Of a stretch of DNA of 64,000 nt, positions 35,093 to 45,200 are shown piece by piece (within the stretch, counting starts at the first letter, position 1; each line of letters opens with the position of its first letter). This DNA comes from Desulfobulbaceae bacterium. Lineage in GTDB: Bacteria; Desulfobacterota; Desulfobulbia; Desulfobulbales; Desulfocapsaceae. The stretch spans positions 1-64,000 of the forward strand of contig JAITSS010000022.1 in NCBI GenBank assembly GCA_031287565.1, in the 5' to 3' direction. Below the pieces are notes generated by a model. The model did not search any database. It was given only the letters and a program-made list of their open reading frames with translations, and was not told the origin of the DNA. The translations under genes and the position numbers were made by a program.

Positions 35093-36258
35093 GTCGCCGC
35101 CCCATCTCGTCTGCGCATTTCTTCCGGACTCGGCAGAAAGCCCGTCTCCACGCAATAATCCAGATAGCGCCGCAACAACACAGCGTCGGGCGGCGGGCAG
35201 CAAATGCCCGAACCGGCCAGCCGTCGCCGGGTTTTTTCCGAATCGAATATGGCGGGCGATTTTTCATAATCATCCAGATAGACGATGACGCTTTGCAGAC
35301 CGCGCAGAAACAGTTCATCGTCTCCATCCAGAATCTCATCCATATACCGTTCCGGCGGAATGACCCGCGCCGGAAAGCCGTAGTCGCGGATGAATTCCCA
35401 TATACGCGCCTTGAGAATCGGCTGAGGATTGCAGATGTGATAGACACCCGGCGGCGTATCATCGGCCAGGGCGATATGAGCGATGGCCGCCGCCGCATAA
35501 TCGACCGGCGTCACATCCATGAAATCGTCTTGGTGCAAAGGCGGCGCGACGCGCATGAAGATATGCCCTTGCAGATGCAGGTATTGGGCGTCTGCGGTGA
35601 TGCTCTTCTTGAAGCGTCCGGTGCGCGAATCGCCCATGATGAAACCGGGACGGAAAATGCGCAGGCGACGCCCGGCCAGAAGCGCTGGACGCAGACGCTT
35701 TTCGGCCTCGTGTTTGGTTTTTACATACACATTGGGGCATTCCAGATGTTCATGGAAATCGGCCTCGTCGAAGCGATTTTCCGGATTGTCGCGCCGCCGC
35801 CCGCTGACTGCCAGCGTGGAAATATGATTGATGGTTTTCTCCCGACCCTCGCCGCAGAAGGTCAGCAGCTGTTCCACGCTCTGAACGTTGACGCGCATGA
35901 AATGTTCCAGCTTGCCAAAATGCCAGAGCATGGCCGCGACGTGGAAAATCGACCCGACTTCCCAAGCCAGCTCCTGGTGGCGTTCCGGACTAAGACCAAA
36001 ACGCTCGCGCCCCAGATCACCGCTAAGCGGCCGGATGCGATGCCACGGCCAACCCGCGACCGCCTCATCGCCAAAAAGAAAACCGGCATTTTCCATGAGG
36101 CGGTGACGCGCCTGATCGGGAGAATCCGCTCTGACCAGGCAGTACACCGGCGCCTCGGAGCGTTCGAGCAATTCTTTCAACAGATAGCCGCCGAGAAAGC
36201 CGGTGGCGCCGGTGAGCAGGATGGCGGCCTGTTTTGGTCGCGAGCCGTTTCCGGTCAT
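35089..36258 (-). CDS. stand-alone thioester reductase-like (Lys2/CAR-type SDR) protein
   Basis: 389 residues. LLTGATGFLGGYLL (GATGFLG at 17-23) binds NADPH, VYCLVRA follows, and the catalytic YxxxK is Tyr178/Lys182. This is the extended-SDR reductase fused at the end of some NRPSs, where it releases the chain as an aldehyde or alcohol. Here it is free-standing and in the same operon as an NRPS that already ends in a thioesterase. It may act on a different carrier or on a free CoA or aldehyde intermediate. Overlaps both neighbours by 4 bp. Confidence 0.82.
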   Translation of the reverse strand: MTGNGSRPKQAAILLTGATGFLGGYLLKELLERSEAPVYCLVRADSPDQARHRLMENAGFLFGDEAVAGWPWHRIRPLSGDLGRERFGLSPERHQELAWEVGSIFHVAAMLWHFGKLEHFMRVNVQSVEQLLTFCGEGREKTINHISTLAVSGRRRDNPENRFDEADFHEHLECPNVYVKTKHEAEKRLRPALLAGRRLRIFRPGFIMGDSRTGRFKKSITADAQYLHLQGHIFMRVAPPLHQDDFMDVTPVDYAAAAIAHIALADDTPPGVYHICNPQPILKARIWEFIRDYGFPARVIPPERYMDEILDGDDELFLRGLQSVIVYLDDYEKSPAIFDSEKTRRRLAGSGICCPPPDAVLLRRYLDYCVETGFLPSPEEMRRRDGAAT

Positions 36259-36701
36259 GATTGACGCTCCTGAAAAGATGATGGGATCGAACCGCTTCTT
36301 TCATCCCGAAAGGCGAGCCGCAAAAGCGACAAACCAAGGATGAATCCCGCCGCCATAAAAAAGAATATCGGCCACTTGGCGGTGATGGGCGCGGCCTGAA
36401 CGCCCGCGAAATCCAGAACGCTTTCCAGCATAGCCTGCCCGAAAGCGAGCGTTGTATAACCGCCGATGGCGGCGAGGCGCGTCTTGTTGTCGAAGCCGGG
36501 ACGCATGAGGTCGAACAAAACCTTCCCCAAGGCCAGGCCGTACATCAGGTCGATGATGTAGACGCTGCGCCAATTCCACGGGCATGGATCCGCTGGCGCC
36601 AAGCCGAGGAGAATCAGCGGCAGCGACAAGGCGCAAACAACGGCGACGGGAAGGCCCAAAATCAGCGTGAGGCGGAGCGCGATATTCCTGCTCCCGTTCA
36701 T
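36255..36701 (-). CDS. small four-helix membrane protein, unknown function
   Basis: 148 residues with four predicted membrane helices and no recognised domain. It overlaps the genes on both sides by 4 bp (ATGA at each end), so it is an integral part of the operon. A helper for the reductases or the RND exporter would fit but is a guess. Confidence 0.6.
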   Translation of the reverse strand: MNGSRNIALRLTLILGLPVAVVCALSLPLILLGLAPADPCPWNWRSVYIIDLMYGLALGKVLFDLMRPGFDNKTRLAAIGGYTTLAFGQAMLESVLDFAGVQAAPITAKWPIFFFMAAGFILGLSLLRLAFRDERSGSIPSSFQERQS

Positions 36702-37807
36702 GGTCGTGCCGCGGCCATGGCTGTTTGCGGCGAGCAATCACCGCCTGGCAGCGAGTATCCAGCCGCCTGAAAATACTCCATAAACAGGCATGGATTTGGA
36801 AATTGTGCCGCCCGAAACACCCCCGGCCTCATGCCTTGCGCCGCCAACTGCGCGCCAATGGCGGCGCAGATACCAGTGGCGCGATAGGTCTCCTCAAAAA
36901 ACAGAAAACGGGTCAGTTCCCGCGCCGCGCCGCCGCACCGTCCACGCATATGCAGATGCAGCATAAAACCAGGTTTTTTGCCGCCCATGTCGATGGCCGC
37001 CGCCTTCATGATCAGTCGAGCCGCCCAATCCAGCCTTTTCTCACTGCCGTACAAGCGTAGCGCCCGCGCCAAGACAGTAGCCAAAGTCGTCCAGCATCCC
37101 CAATTGTTGCCGTAAGCGTGGGCGCTTTGTATGCCGCTCGCCGCAACGAATTCCTGCAAATCATCACGCATGAGACGAAACACGGTATGCCGACCGACCG
37201 GCGGCGGCAGATGGATTTTGCTGGCGGAAGTCAACAATCCAGCCATTTTGCGCAGGCCCTTTTCGTAGTAGACGGGACTTTCGCCATTGCCGATATTGCC
37301 CACGCCCCAGGCAATGTCCCTGGCCGAAGCGTATGTCCAGAAATCCCGCCCGACAGCGGCGCAGACGAAATGCTCCACCTGGTCGAATTCCTTTCCGGCC
37401 ACATAAACGGGCAGAAGCTCCGAAAGACCTGGCAGAACGCCCAAGGTGAGGAGGAACGTCACTCCCGCTTCACGTATCCGTTCCGAATGCGCCGCCAGAA
37501 GCGAAAAAAGAGGCGTATAGCCGCCGGGATCGACGTAATGGCACCCTTGCGCCAGCGCCGCCAGGGCGACTCGCTCCCGAATCTGAGAAGCAGGGCCGGC
37601 GCAGTTGACCACCACCCGGCAATCACGGCAAAAATCCGTAAGGCTTTTGCTATCGTAAACGTCCAGGTTCCGGAAAGGCGCAAGGGTGAAATGATCCGGT
37701 CTGTGCCGCCCGCCCGCCAGTGTCGGCTGGGCGGCCGCCGCCAGATATGCCAGGCACTCTCGCCCCACACGCCCGTTTCCGCCGACAACGCCTATCTTTT
37801 CCTTCAC
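36698..37807 (-). CDS. saccharopine dehydrogenase-like NAD(P) oxidoreductase
   Basis: 369 residues. The N-terminal Rossmann motif GVVGGNGRVG (6-15) and 'VVNCAGPASQIRERVALAALAQGCHYVDPGG' are the saccharopine-dehydrogenase/reductase family pattern. Members reduce imines or C=C bonds with NAD(P)H, which makes this a likely tailoring reductase of the locus. Start is GTG 37807 with GAGG seven bases upstream, overlapping the exporter stop (GTGA). The substrate-binding half is divergent, so true saccharopine chemistry is unlikely. Confidence 0.75.
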   Translation of the reverse strand: MKEKIGVVGGNGRVGRECLAYLAAAAQPTLAGGRHRPDHFTLAPFRNLDVYDSKSLTDFCRDCRVVVNCAGPASQIRERVALAALAQGCHYVDPGGYTPLFSLLAAHSERIREAGVTFLLTLGVLPGLSELLPVYVAGKEFDQVEHFVCAAVGRDFWTYASARDIAWGVGNIGNGESPVYYEKGLRKMAGLLTSASKIHLPPPVGRHTVFRLMRDDLQEFVAASGIQSAHAYGNNWGCWTTLATVLARALRLYGSEKRLDWAARLIMKAAAIDMGGKKPGFMLHLHMRGRCGGAARELTRFLFFEETYRATGICAAIGAQLAAQGMRPGVFRAAQFPNPCLFMEYFQAAGYSLPGGDCSPQTAMAAARP

Positions 37808-40122
37808 GCTTTCACCTCGGCGCGACGCTTGAGCGGGCGGAACGTAAGCAGGAAGGCGGGCACGAGGAAATAATCGGCCAGAAGCGCCCACAGGAAGGCA
37901 AAGCAGGCCAATCCGCCGAATTTCATCACCCCGGTCACATTGGAAAACAAGAGCGCCGCGAAGCCGCCCAGCATGATGATGGTCGTGAACAGCATTGGTC
38001 TGCCGACGGTGAGCAGGGTTTCCCGCAAGGCGTCCTGGTAGGAGCCGGAGCGGTCAAACGCCTTGCGGTAATGGAACAGGAAATGGATGGTGTCATCGAC
38101 CACCACGCCGATGATAATGGCGCTGAAACTCATGAGCGGCGTATCCATGTGGATGCCGCAGAAGCCCATGAAACCCAGGGTGATGAGCACCGGGAACACG
38201 TTGGGCAACATGCTTAAAAATCCCAGGCGTAATGAGCGCAGGGACACGCACATGAGCACACTGACGATGACAAGGGCCGCGAAGAAACTCTGCCGCTGGC
38301 CGATTTCCAGCAGGTCGTTCATCGAGCGGGTCCAATCCAGACTGCCCGCCATCGACACCGTGACGCCGCCAGCGAAAACCTGACTGGAAAAAGTCTCTAC
38401 ATCCTCGGCCAGACGACGCGCCTCGCCGGTGCCGAGGGTCTTGGTTTTCACCACCAGGCGCGCCACCCGGCTGTCGAAACTGACGAGCTTCTCCAGCTCA
38501 CGTCCGTTGGCGGTTTCATAGAGCAGCAGATACTGAGCGACGGCGGCGTTTCCGGTCGGCAGCGCCTGGGCCGCCTCGTCGCCTCCCCGCATCGATTGAT
38601 TGATCTTTTTGATAATATCAAGAACGCTCGCGGTCTTCGTCACCAGCGGCGAGGCGTCGAGACGCGCTTGCAGTTTTTCCAGACCGCGCAGGAAATCCAG
38701 CTCTTTGACGCCGTTTTCCTTGCCGGAATCGACCATGACTTCCACCGACATCGAGCCGCCCATGCGTGCATCGACGAAATCATACGCCTGACGCAAAGAG
38801 AGCTTTTCTGACAGCATCTTCGCGGTGCCGGTTTCCACCTCGACCAGCGAATAGCCATAGCAGGCCATCACCGTCAAAATGACAAAAAGAGCAAGCAACA
38901 GACGGGGAAAACGCCAATTGCAGCGATAAACGCCCAAGAGAAAACGGTCGAAGCGATCCGGCGCGACGGTTTCGGCCTTGGGGGCAATCGTCGGAGAAAT
39001 CGGCGCGTCTTTTTTCAGACTGGAAAACAGAATCACCACCAAGAGGCTGAGGATGTAGGCCATCATCGCCCCCACCGCCGTGTACACGCCCATTTCTCGG
39101 AATGGCCGCAGGTCGGAGGCGCAGAAGCCAAGGAAACCAGCCGCCGTGGTCAGGCTGGTGTACAGGCAGGGCAGGCCGGTTTCGGCCATGGCGCGACGAA
39201 TCGCCGCCGCCGCGCCATGGCCCTGGCTGATAAATTGATTCCTCGTGGCGATGATGTGCATGGAATCGCCGATGCCCGCGCAAATCAGCAGCGTCGGCAC
39301 GATGATGATAAAAAGGTTCAGGGTATAACCAAGAACCTGAATCAGGCCGAGCGTCCAGAAAACGCCCAGGACGACCACCAGCATGGGCGCGAGCGCGTCG
39401 CCAAAGCCGGTCCCCAGTTTGTACAGAAGCGCCATCTGGATGAGGACACAGACACCGAAAAACGTGGCCGATTCGCGCATGGAAATTTCCTGGTAATCGC
39501 TGTGTAGAATCGGCTGCCCCACGGCTTTCACATCGAGGGCCGCGTATTCCGGTTTCGCCAGAACCTGGCGAAATTTCTCCGTCGCCTCGGCGCGGGGATC
39601 GACGACTCCTACAGGATAGGTTTTCATCTCGACGATCATACCGGCGGTTCGTCCGTCCTGGGAAATATAGGCGTCGCGATAATTCTTTTCGGCCAGCGCT
39701 TTCTGGCGCAACTCATCCATGGACAGGCGGTCGCGCAAATCCATGAAATCAGAAATGATGATTCCTTCATCGTTCGCTTCGATGGATTCGGCCTTGCCCA
39801 GCCACGTCACTCGCTCAACAAAAGGAACCTGTTTTTTGATGTCGCTCGCCAAGGTGTCCAGTTTCCTGAAAGCCTCCGGCGTGAACAGCTTTTCGGCAGC
39901 GAAAACCAGATAGATGAAATCGTCGTTGCCGAAGAGTTTTTCAAAGGATTTGATGCGGGCAAGCGCCGGATCGCCTTCGGAAAACCAGATTTCATTGGAG
40001 TTGTCGAAACGCAGGCCCGGCATCCGCCAAAGAAAAAACCCGGTGACGAGGATGATGCACACGGCGACCGCCGCGCGGTTGCGCAGCACAAAATCGGTCA
40101 GGTGAACAAAGAAGGAGGACAT
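37804..40122 (-). CDS. RND/MMPL-family exporter
   Basis: 772 residues with the duplicated 1+5 helix pattern of MMPL/HpnN-type RND pumps and two periplasmic domains. 'IIVPTLLICAGIGDSMHII' and 'AIIIGVVVDDTIHFLFHY' are the paired GxxxD segments that carry protons. Such pumps commonly travel with a LolA-like protein and a DUF1302 barrel; both occur on the divergent strand here. It likely moves the lipophilic product or a lipid carrier out of the inner membrane. Confidence 0.85.
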   Translation of the reverse strand: MSSFFVHLTDFVLRNRAAVAVCIILVTGFFLWRMPGLRFDNSNEIWFSEGDPALARIKSFEKLFGNDDFIYLVFAAEKLFTPEAFRKLDTLASDIKKQVPFVERVTWLGKAESIEANDEGIIISDFMDLRDRLSMDELRQKALAEKNYRDAYISQDGRTAGMIVEMKTYPVGVVDPRAEATEKFRQVLAKPEYAALDVKAVGQPILHSDYQEISMRESATFFGVCVLIQMALLYKLGTGFGDALAPMLVVVLGVFWTLGLIQVLGYTLNLFIIIVPTLLICAGIGDSMHIIATRNQFISQGHGAAAAIRRAMAETGLPCLYTSLTTAAGFLGFCASDLRPFREMGVYTAVGAMMAYILSLLVVILFSSLKKDAPISPTIAPKAETVAPDRFDRFLLGVYRCNWRFPRLLLALFVILTVMACYGYSLVEVETGTAKMLSEKLSLRQAYDFVDARMGGSMSVEVMVDSGKENGVKELDFLRGLEKLQARLDASPLVTKTASVLDIIKKINQSMRGGDEAAQALPTGNAAVAQYLLLYETANGRELEKLVSFDSRVARLVVKTKTLGTGEARRLAEDVETFSSQVFAGGVTVSMAGSLDWTRSMNDLLEIGQRQSFFAALVIVSVLMCVSLRSLRLGFLSMLPNVFPVLITLGFMGFCGIHMDTPLMSFSAIIIGVVVDDTIHFLFHYRKAFDRSGSYQDALRETLLTVGRPMLFTTIIMLGGFAALLFSNVTGVMKFGGLACFAFLWALLADYFLVPAFLLTFRPLKRRAEVKA

Positions 40123-40135
40123 GAATGGGCATTCC

Positions 40136-42265
40136 TTAAAAATTCACACGCAGGATGAGGCCGAAGACGCGAGGGTCGCCAGCCTGGGCCAGCGCCGATG
40201 AGCCGGAAAATGAAAAGGCCACGCAGTTGTAGTCCTCGTCGAAGGCGTTGTTGATGAAGAAGGTCACAGCGTAGTGTTCAGTTTCTAGGCCGGTGCGTAG
40301 ATTGACCAACTCGTAGGCGTCCTGCTCCAGGGTGTTGGCGTCGTTCCAGTAAAATTTGCCCACCCCTTGCACCTCGGCGCGTGATTTCCAGGTCAGGGAA
40401 TCGCCGTCGTGGAACAGGTTGAAGGAATCGGTGACGGGCAGGCTGTACTGCAAGGCCAGGTTCCAGGTGTATTCCGGTGCCACCGGCGTGCTCATGCCGG
40501 AATAATCGACGCCGCCGTCAGCGTATTCACTGTATTCGGCGTCGGTGTAGCCGAAGCCGCCTTCAAGAAGCAGGCCGTCGGTAATCAGCGCCGAAATCTC
40601 GGTTTCAAAGCCCATGGAGCGCGATTCCCCGGCGTTGCGAATGACGGTGTTGGCGGTCGGCAGCACATGCGTCACCTGCTGATCTTCCAGGTCGATGTAA
40701 AACAGCGCCGTGTTGAAGGTCAGGCGGTTATCAAGCCACGAGGATTTGAAGCCGATTTCGTAGTTCCAGCTGAACTCCGAACCAAAACTGGAATCGGCCA
40801 TGTCCATGAAGGCAGTGTTGAAACCGCCGCTCCGGTAGCCACGGGAAAGGCCGGCATAGGCCATGAATCCGGGCCTGAAGCGATAGCCAATCTGCGCCTT
40901 GGGCAGAAACGCATCGTCATCGTCATCGTTTGAAAAGACGCTTTCCATGCCGGGGATGGTCATGCCGCCCGCCGACATCAACGAGGTGTAATCCAGTTCT
41001 TTCTTGCCGTACTCGTAGCGTAGCCCGGCGGTGAGTTCGAGTTTGTCGAACAGTGTATAGGTGGCTTGCCCGAAAACGGCTTCTCCGTGTCCCTTGATGT
41101 CGGAAATGGCGGTCTGGGTCATGGCCATCGGCGTCATGCCCATGGACACGGCGTCTTGCCCATAATTCAGGTCAAGAAGATGGTCTTTCTTATTGTTATA
41201 ATAATACAGCCCGGCCAACCATTTCAGCGGCGACTTGGAATCGTCCGGCGAGGCGAAACGCAACTCTTGGGTAAACTGGCGATCCTCAATGTCTTCCCGC
41301 GCCGTGATCAAATCGTAGGGCATGAAATCCTGATCGTTGGTCGTGGTGTCGTCGTAGCCGCGATAGGCGGTGATTGACGTCAGTTTCCAGACCGGCGCCT
41401 TGTAATTCACCTTCAGGGCCGAACCTAAGGTGTCGCGACGGTCGTTTCCTTCATAGTCGTAGGCGACATGGTGGGGATTCTTCGCCGATTGCCGCATGTC
41501 GGTAAGCGGGAATACGCCGTCGTCGATGCTCTCGCCGTCGATGCTGAACAGGACATCCATGCGGTCGTTCGGCAGCCAGCGCAACTGACCGCGCCCGTTG
41601 AAGCCTTTACGCTCATCCACGTCTTCATTCAGAAAATCGTTGGTGTTGTAGCCGTCGCGACGCTCGAAGGCTCCGGACAGACCGAGGAACAGTTTGTCTT
41701 TCACCAGGGGCGTCCGTAGCCAGACCGCGCTTTCCCACAGGTTTTCATTGCCGATGGTCTGCTCGAAGCCCCAGTGGGTCTGGTTGCCAGGTTTCTTCGT
41801 GACGATATTGATGACACCTGCCAGACTGTTTCTGCCGTACAGGGCGCCCTGCGGCCCGCGCAGCACCTCGATCCGCTCGATGTCGAAGAGCCGGGAATCG
41901 AAGACGCGGGAATCCATAGAATTCACGTCATCGACATAAAAGCTCAAAGCCGGATCGTTGTTGATCGCCCCGATACCGCGGATAAAGGCGAAGGAATTGC
42001 CGCGAAATCCCCAGTTGGCGATGAACAGGTTAGGCACCTGATGGGACATTTCCTGGATGGTGGTGATGCCCGCGTCCTCGATCCGACCGGCGGTCAGAAC
42101 CGTGACGCTCGACGGAATCTCCTGAACATTTTCCAGGCGCTTTTCCGCCGTCACCATCACCGGCGCCAATTGCAGCGCCTCTTCCGCCGCCAAGGCCACC
42201 GACGCCGCCAGGGGCGCGAGCGCCGCCAAAGCCGCCGCCAGAATGTTCATGCCGTTTTTTTTCAT
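40136..42265 (-). CDS. TonB-dependent outer-membrane receptor
   Basis: 709 residues. A signal peptide (about 1-27), a TonB-box-like region PVMVTAEKR, a plug with IRGIG and LRGPQGALYGRNSLAGVINIVTKKP, then a 22-strand barrel ending in VNF with C-terminal Phe. 'LSRGYRSGGFN' recalls the FyuA-like group of siderophore receptors. It overlaps the NRPS stop by 4 bp (ATGA), so receptor and synthetase are made together, the strongest sign that the product is taken back up loaded with a metal. Confidence 0.9.
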   Translation of the reverse strand: MKKNGMNILAAALAALAPLAASVALAAEEALQLAPVMVTAEKRLENVQEIPSSVTVLTAGRIEDAGITTIQEMSHQVPNLFIANWGFRGNSFAFIRGIGAINNDPALSFYVDDVNSMDSRVFDSRLFDIERIEVLRGPQGALYGRNSLAGVINIVTKKPGNQTHWGFEQTIGNENLWESAVWLRTPLVKDKLFLGLSGAFERRDGYNTNDFLNEDVDERKGFNGRGQLRWLPNDRMDVLFSIDGESIDDGVFPLTDMRQSAKNPHHVAYDYEGNDRRDTLGSALKVNYKAPVWKLTSITAYRGYDDTTTNDQDFMPYDLITAREDIEDRQFTQELRFASPDDSKSPLKWLAGLYYYNNKKDHLLDLNYGQDAVSMGMTPMAMTQTAISDIKGHGEAVFGQATYTLFDKLELTAGLRYEYGKKELDYTSLMSAGGMTIPGMESVFSNDDDDDAFLPKAQIGYRFRPGFMAYAGLSRGYRSGGFNTAFMDMADSSFGSEFSWNYEIGFKSSWLDNRLTFNTALFYIDLEDQQVTHVLPTANTVIRNAGESRSMGFETEISALITDGLLLEGGFGYTDAEYSEYADGGVDYSGMSTPVAPEYTWNLALQYSLPVTDSFNLFHDGDSLTWKSRAEVQGVGKFYWNDANTLEQDAYELVNLRTGLETEHYAVTFFINNAFDEDYNCVAFSFSGSSALAQAGDPRVFGLILRVNF

Positions 42266-45200
42266 TCCTGTTCTCCTCTCTCCCGTAAAACCGCGTTGAT
42301 AAAATGGCGGACTTTTTCCGCCAACTCCTCCGGATGTGTCTTGATAAGCATGTGCGCCCCGCCCACCTTTTCATAAAATGGAGCGGAAAACGCCCTGCTC
42401 CACGCCTGAACCCGCGTTCGTAACTCCTTCTCCTCCTCATCGACGCCGACGATGGCCACCATCGGGGCGAGAACCGGCGTTCCGAAAGCGAAATCCAGCA
42501 TGGCCTGGGTATCGGTTCGCAGCGTCTTCATGTATTGACGCCGCTCGTCCTCGGTCATATCGACGAAGTCGTAGTGATAGATTTCTTTGGACAGGCGCCG
42601 GATTTCCTCATCGCCACGATTCAGAATGGCGCGCAAACCGCCGGTGACGCCCGGCGGCGGGCAGGAAACCAACACGACTCCGGCCAGAGAACGCCCTTTT
42701 TCCTCCAGTCGCCGCGCCATTTCATAAGCCAAGTAACCGCCAAAGGAATACCCCAACAAAAACAGGGGCGTTTCATCATGAAAGGCCGCGAGCTGTTCAA
42801 CACACAGGGCGGCGATTTCGGGGATTGAGACCATGGCCGCCCCCTCTTTACCGTGACCAGGCAGATTGGCGGCCAGAACCGACCAATTTTCCGGCAACAG
42901 GCGGCTGAGACCGAAGAACATGGTCGGATTGCCGCAGGCGTAGGGCAGGCAGAACAGACGCGCCTCCGGATTTTCCACATCGGTGAGGGCGACGATGCCC
43001 GCCTCATCGGCTTTGCCGTCGCCTTTTTTCAGGATGCGGCTGACGATCGAAGCCACGGTCTGATACTCAAAGGCTTCTTTCAGGCCGAAGTCGATGAAGC
43101 CTTCCTTTTTCATGCGCATGATCAGGCGCATGGCTTTCAGTGAATCGCCGCCCACATCCCAGAAATTGCTGGTCATCCCCAGGCCGGTCACACCCAACAC
43201 GTCTTCCCAAATGCTGGTGATGCGTTTTTCCAGGTCGGTGACGGGGCGAATGGTCGAGGTTCGCCCGCCGACTTCGATGACCACTTCCGGCAGACGGTTT
43301 TTGTCGAGCTTGCCACTGGGCGTGCAGGGCATTTCGGCGAGAAATTCAAAATGACCGGGAATCATGTAGTCCGGCAGGCGCGGGGCGAGATGCTCGCGCA
43401 GGGTGGCGGCGGTGACGGCGGCGCCGGTGTAAAAAGCCACGAGAGTCAGGCTGTCGGCCGTGTCTTTACGTGGAACCACCACGGCTTCGGCGACGGCTTC
43501 ATGGCCGCGTAAGGCGCTTTCGATGTCTCCGGCCTCAATGCGGTAGCCGCGCAGATTGATCTGGTGATCCTCCCGCCCCAGAAATTCCAGGTCGCCGCCA
43601 GCCGTCATACGAACCACGTCGCCGGTGCGGTACAAAGTTTCCGTCGACTTGAAGGGATTGGGCGTGAAGGCTTCGGCGGTTTTTTCTGGTTTGTTGTGGT
43701 AGCCCCGACTGACGCCCGCGCCGCCGATGTACAATTCGCCGGGTACGCCGGGCATGGAATGCTCGCAGGCGGCGTTCAGCACATAAACTTGTGTGTTGAA
43801 AATGGGCTTGCCGATGGGAACCACCGGCAAATCAATCCGGTTTTCCCCATTGACGGGGATTTCAAAATAGGTTGAAGCCACGGTCGCTTCAGTTGGGCCA
43901 TACTCATTGATAAAGCGATGTCCGGGATAAAATTTCAGCCAGGCGTTGAGGTCGTTGATGTTCACCAACTCGCCGCCCAGCATGATGCGCATGGAGGCGG
44001 GCAAAGGTGGATTAGCGTCGCCCAAAAATTCCCTGGCCTTGGCCAGAAGCGAAAAATGCGAGGGCGTGACATTGAGAAAGGTGATGTCCCGTTCGCTGAT
44101 AAAACGCAGCAAGGCGCTGATGTCTTTGGTGTTTTCCTCGGACAGAATATGCAGCGACGCCCCGGCCAGAAAGGGAACCCAGTTGCTGGTCATGGTCATG
44201 TCAAAGGCATAGGAAGTCACGAAGGCGAATCGCTCATCTTCGCGTATCTTCAACCCTTCTTTCACCCACAGCAGAAAATTGATGATGTTGCGATGGCTGA
44301 TCATCGAACCTTTCGGCTTCCCGGTGGAGCCGGAGGTATAAATCATATAGGCGAGATCATCGGGCGAACCCAGCGGCGGCGTCACATGCCGCCGGTCCTG
44401 ATAAATGGTCGCGGGCACAATGACGCGGCCGATCAAGGGAGCGGGGATATCGCCTTCCGTCGCGCCTTCATCCAATAAAATGATGTGTTCCACCTTATCG
44501 AGCGTCCCCGCCAAAGCGGCCAGGCAATCCGAACGGGTCAACAGCGCCCGCGCTCCGGAATCGGCGAGCATATAGGCAATGCGCTCGGCGGGATAATCAA
44601 CACCTATCGGGAGATAGGCCGCGCCCGCCTTCATAATCCCCAGCTGCCCCATGAGCATTTCCGGGCAGCGGTTGAGAAAGAGGGCGACGAATTGGTTTCT
44701 GGCCACGCCCAATTCGGTCAACAGACCGGCGATCTGCCCGGCTTTCACGCCAAATTCCTTGTAGCTGACGCTTCGGCCCTCATAGGTCATGGACTGGTTA
44801 TCGGGGCCACGCCTGATGCTCTCTTCAATCAGCCCATGCAGCGTGGTTTCCGGCATCGGATGCGCCGTGTCGTTGACCCTGGCAAGAAGCCGACGGTACT
44901 GTTCCGGCACGATGGCCTCGCCGTTGAAGGCGATATCCGGTTGCGAGGGGCAGACGACAATGCGCTCAAGAAGGGTCTGATACTGCCCGGCCAGGGTTTC
45001 AATGAATTTCCGGTCAAACAGGTCGCGGATATAGTTCCAGTTGAAATAAAAGATATCGTCGCCCTGGCGACTCACCCGATAATCGTAAATGACCAGATCG
45101 ATGAAGGTGCCGGGCGCGCCGGTGCGGAATTCCGGAGTGTTCAGGGAAAGCGCCTTCATGCCGCTTACTTCTCCGGCGTACATGCCGATGGAATTGCTGA

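Noticed and set aside
36698-37807. Opine-metallophore dehydrogenase (CntM/Staphylopine-type) assignment
   Set aside because: The protein looks like the saccharopine dehydrogenase family, and no nicotianamine-synthase-like gene accompanies it.
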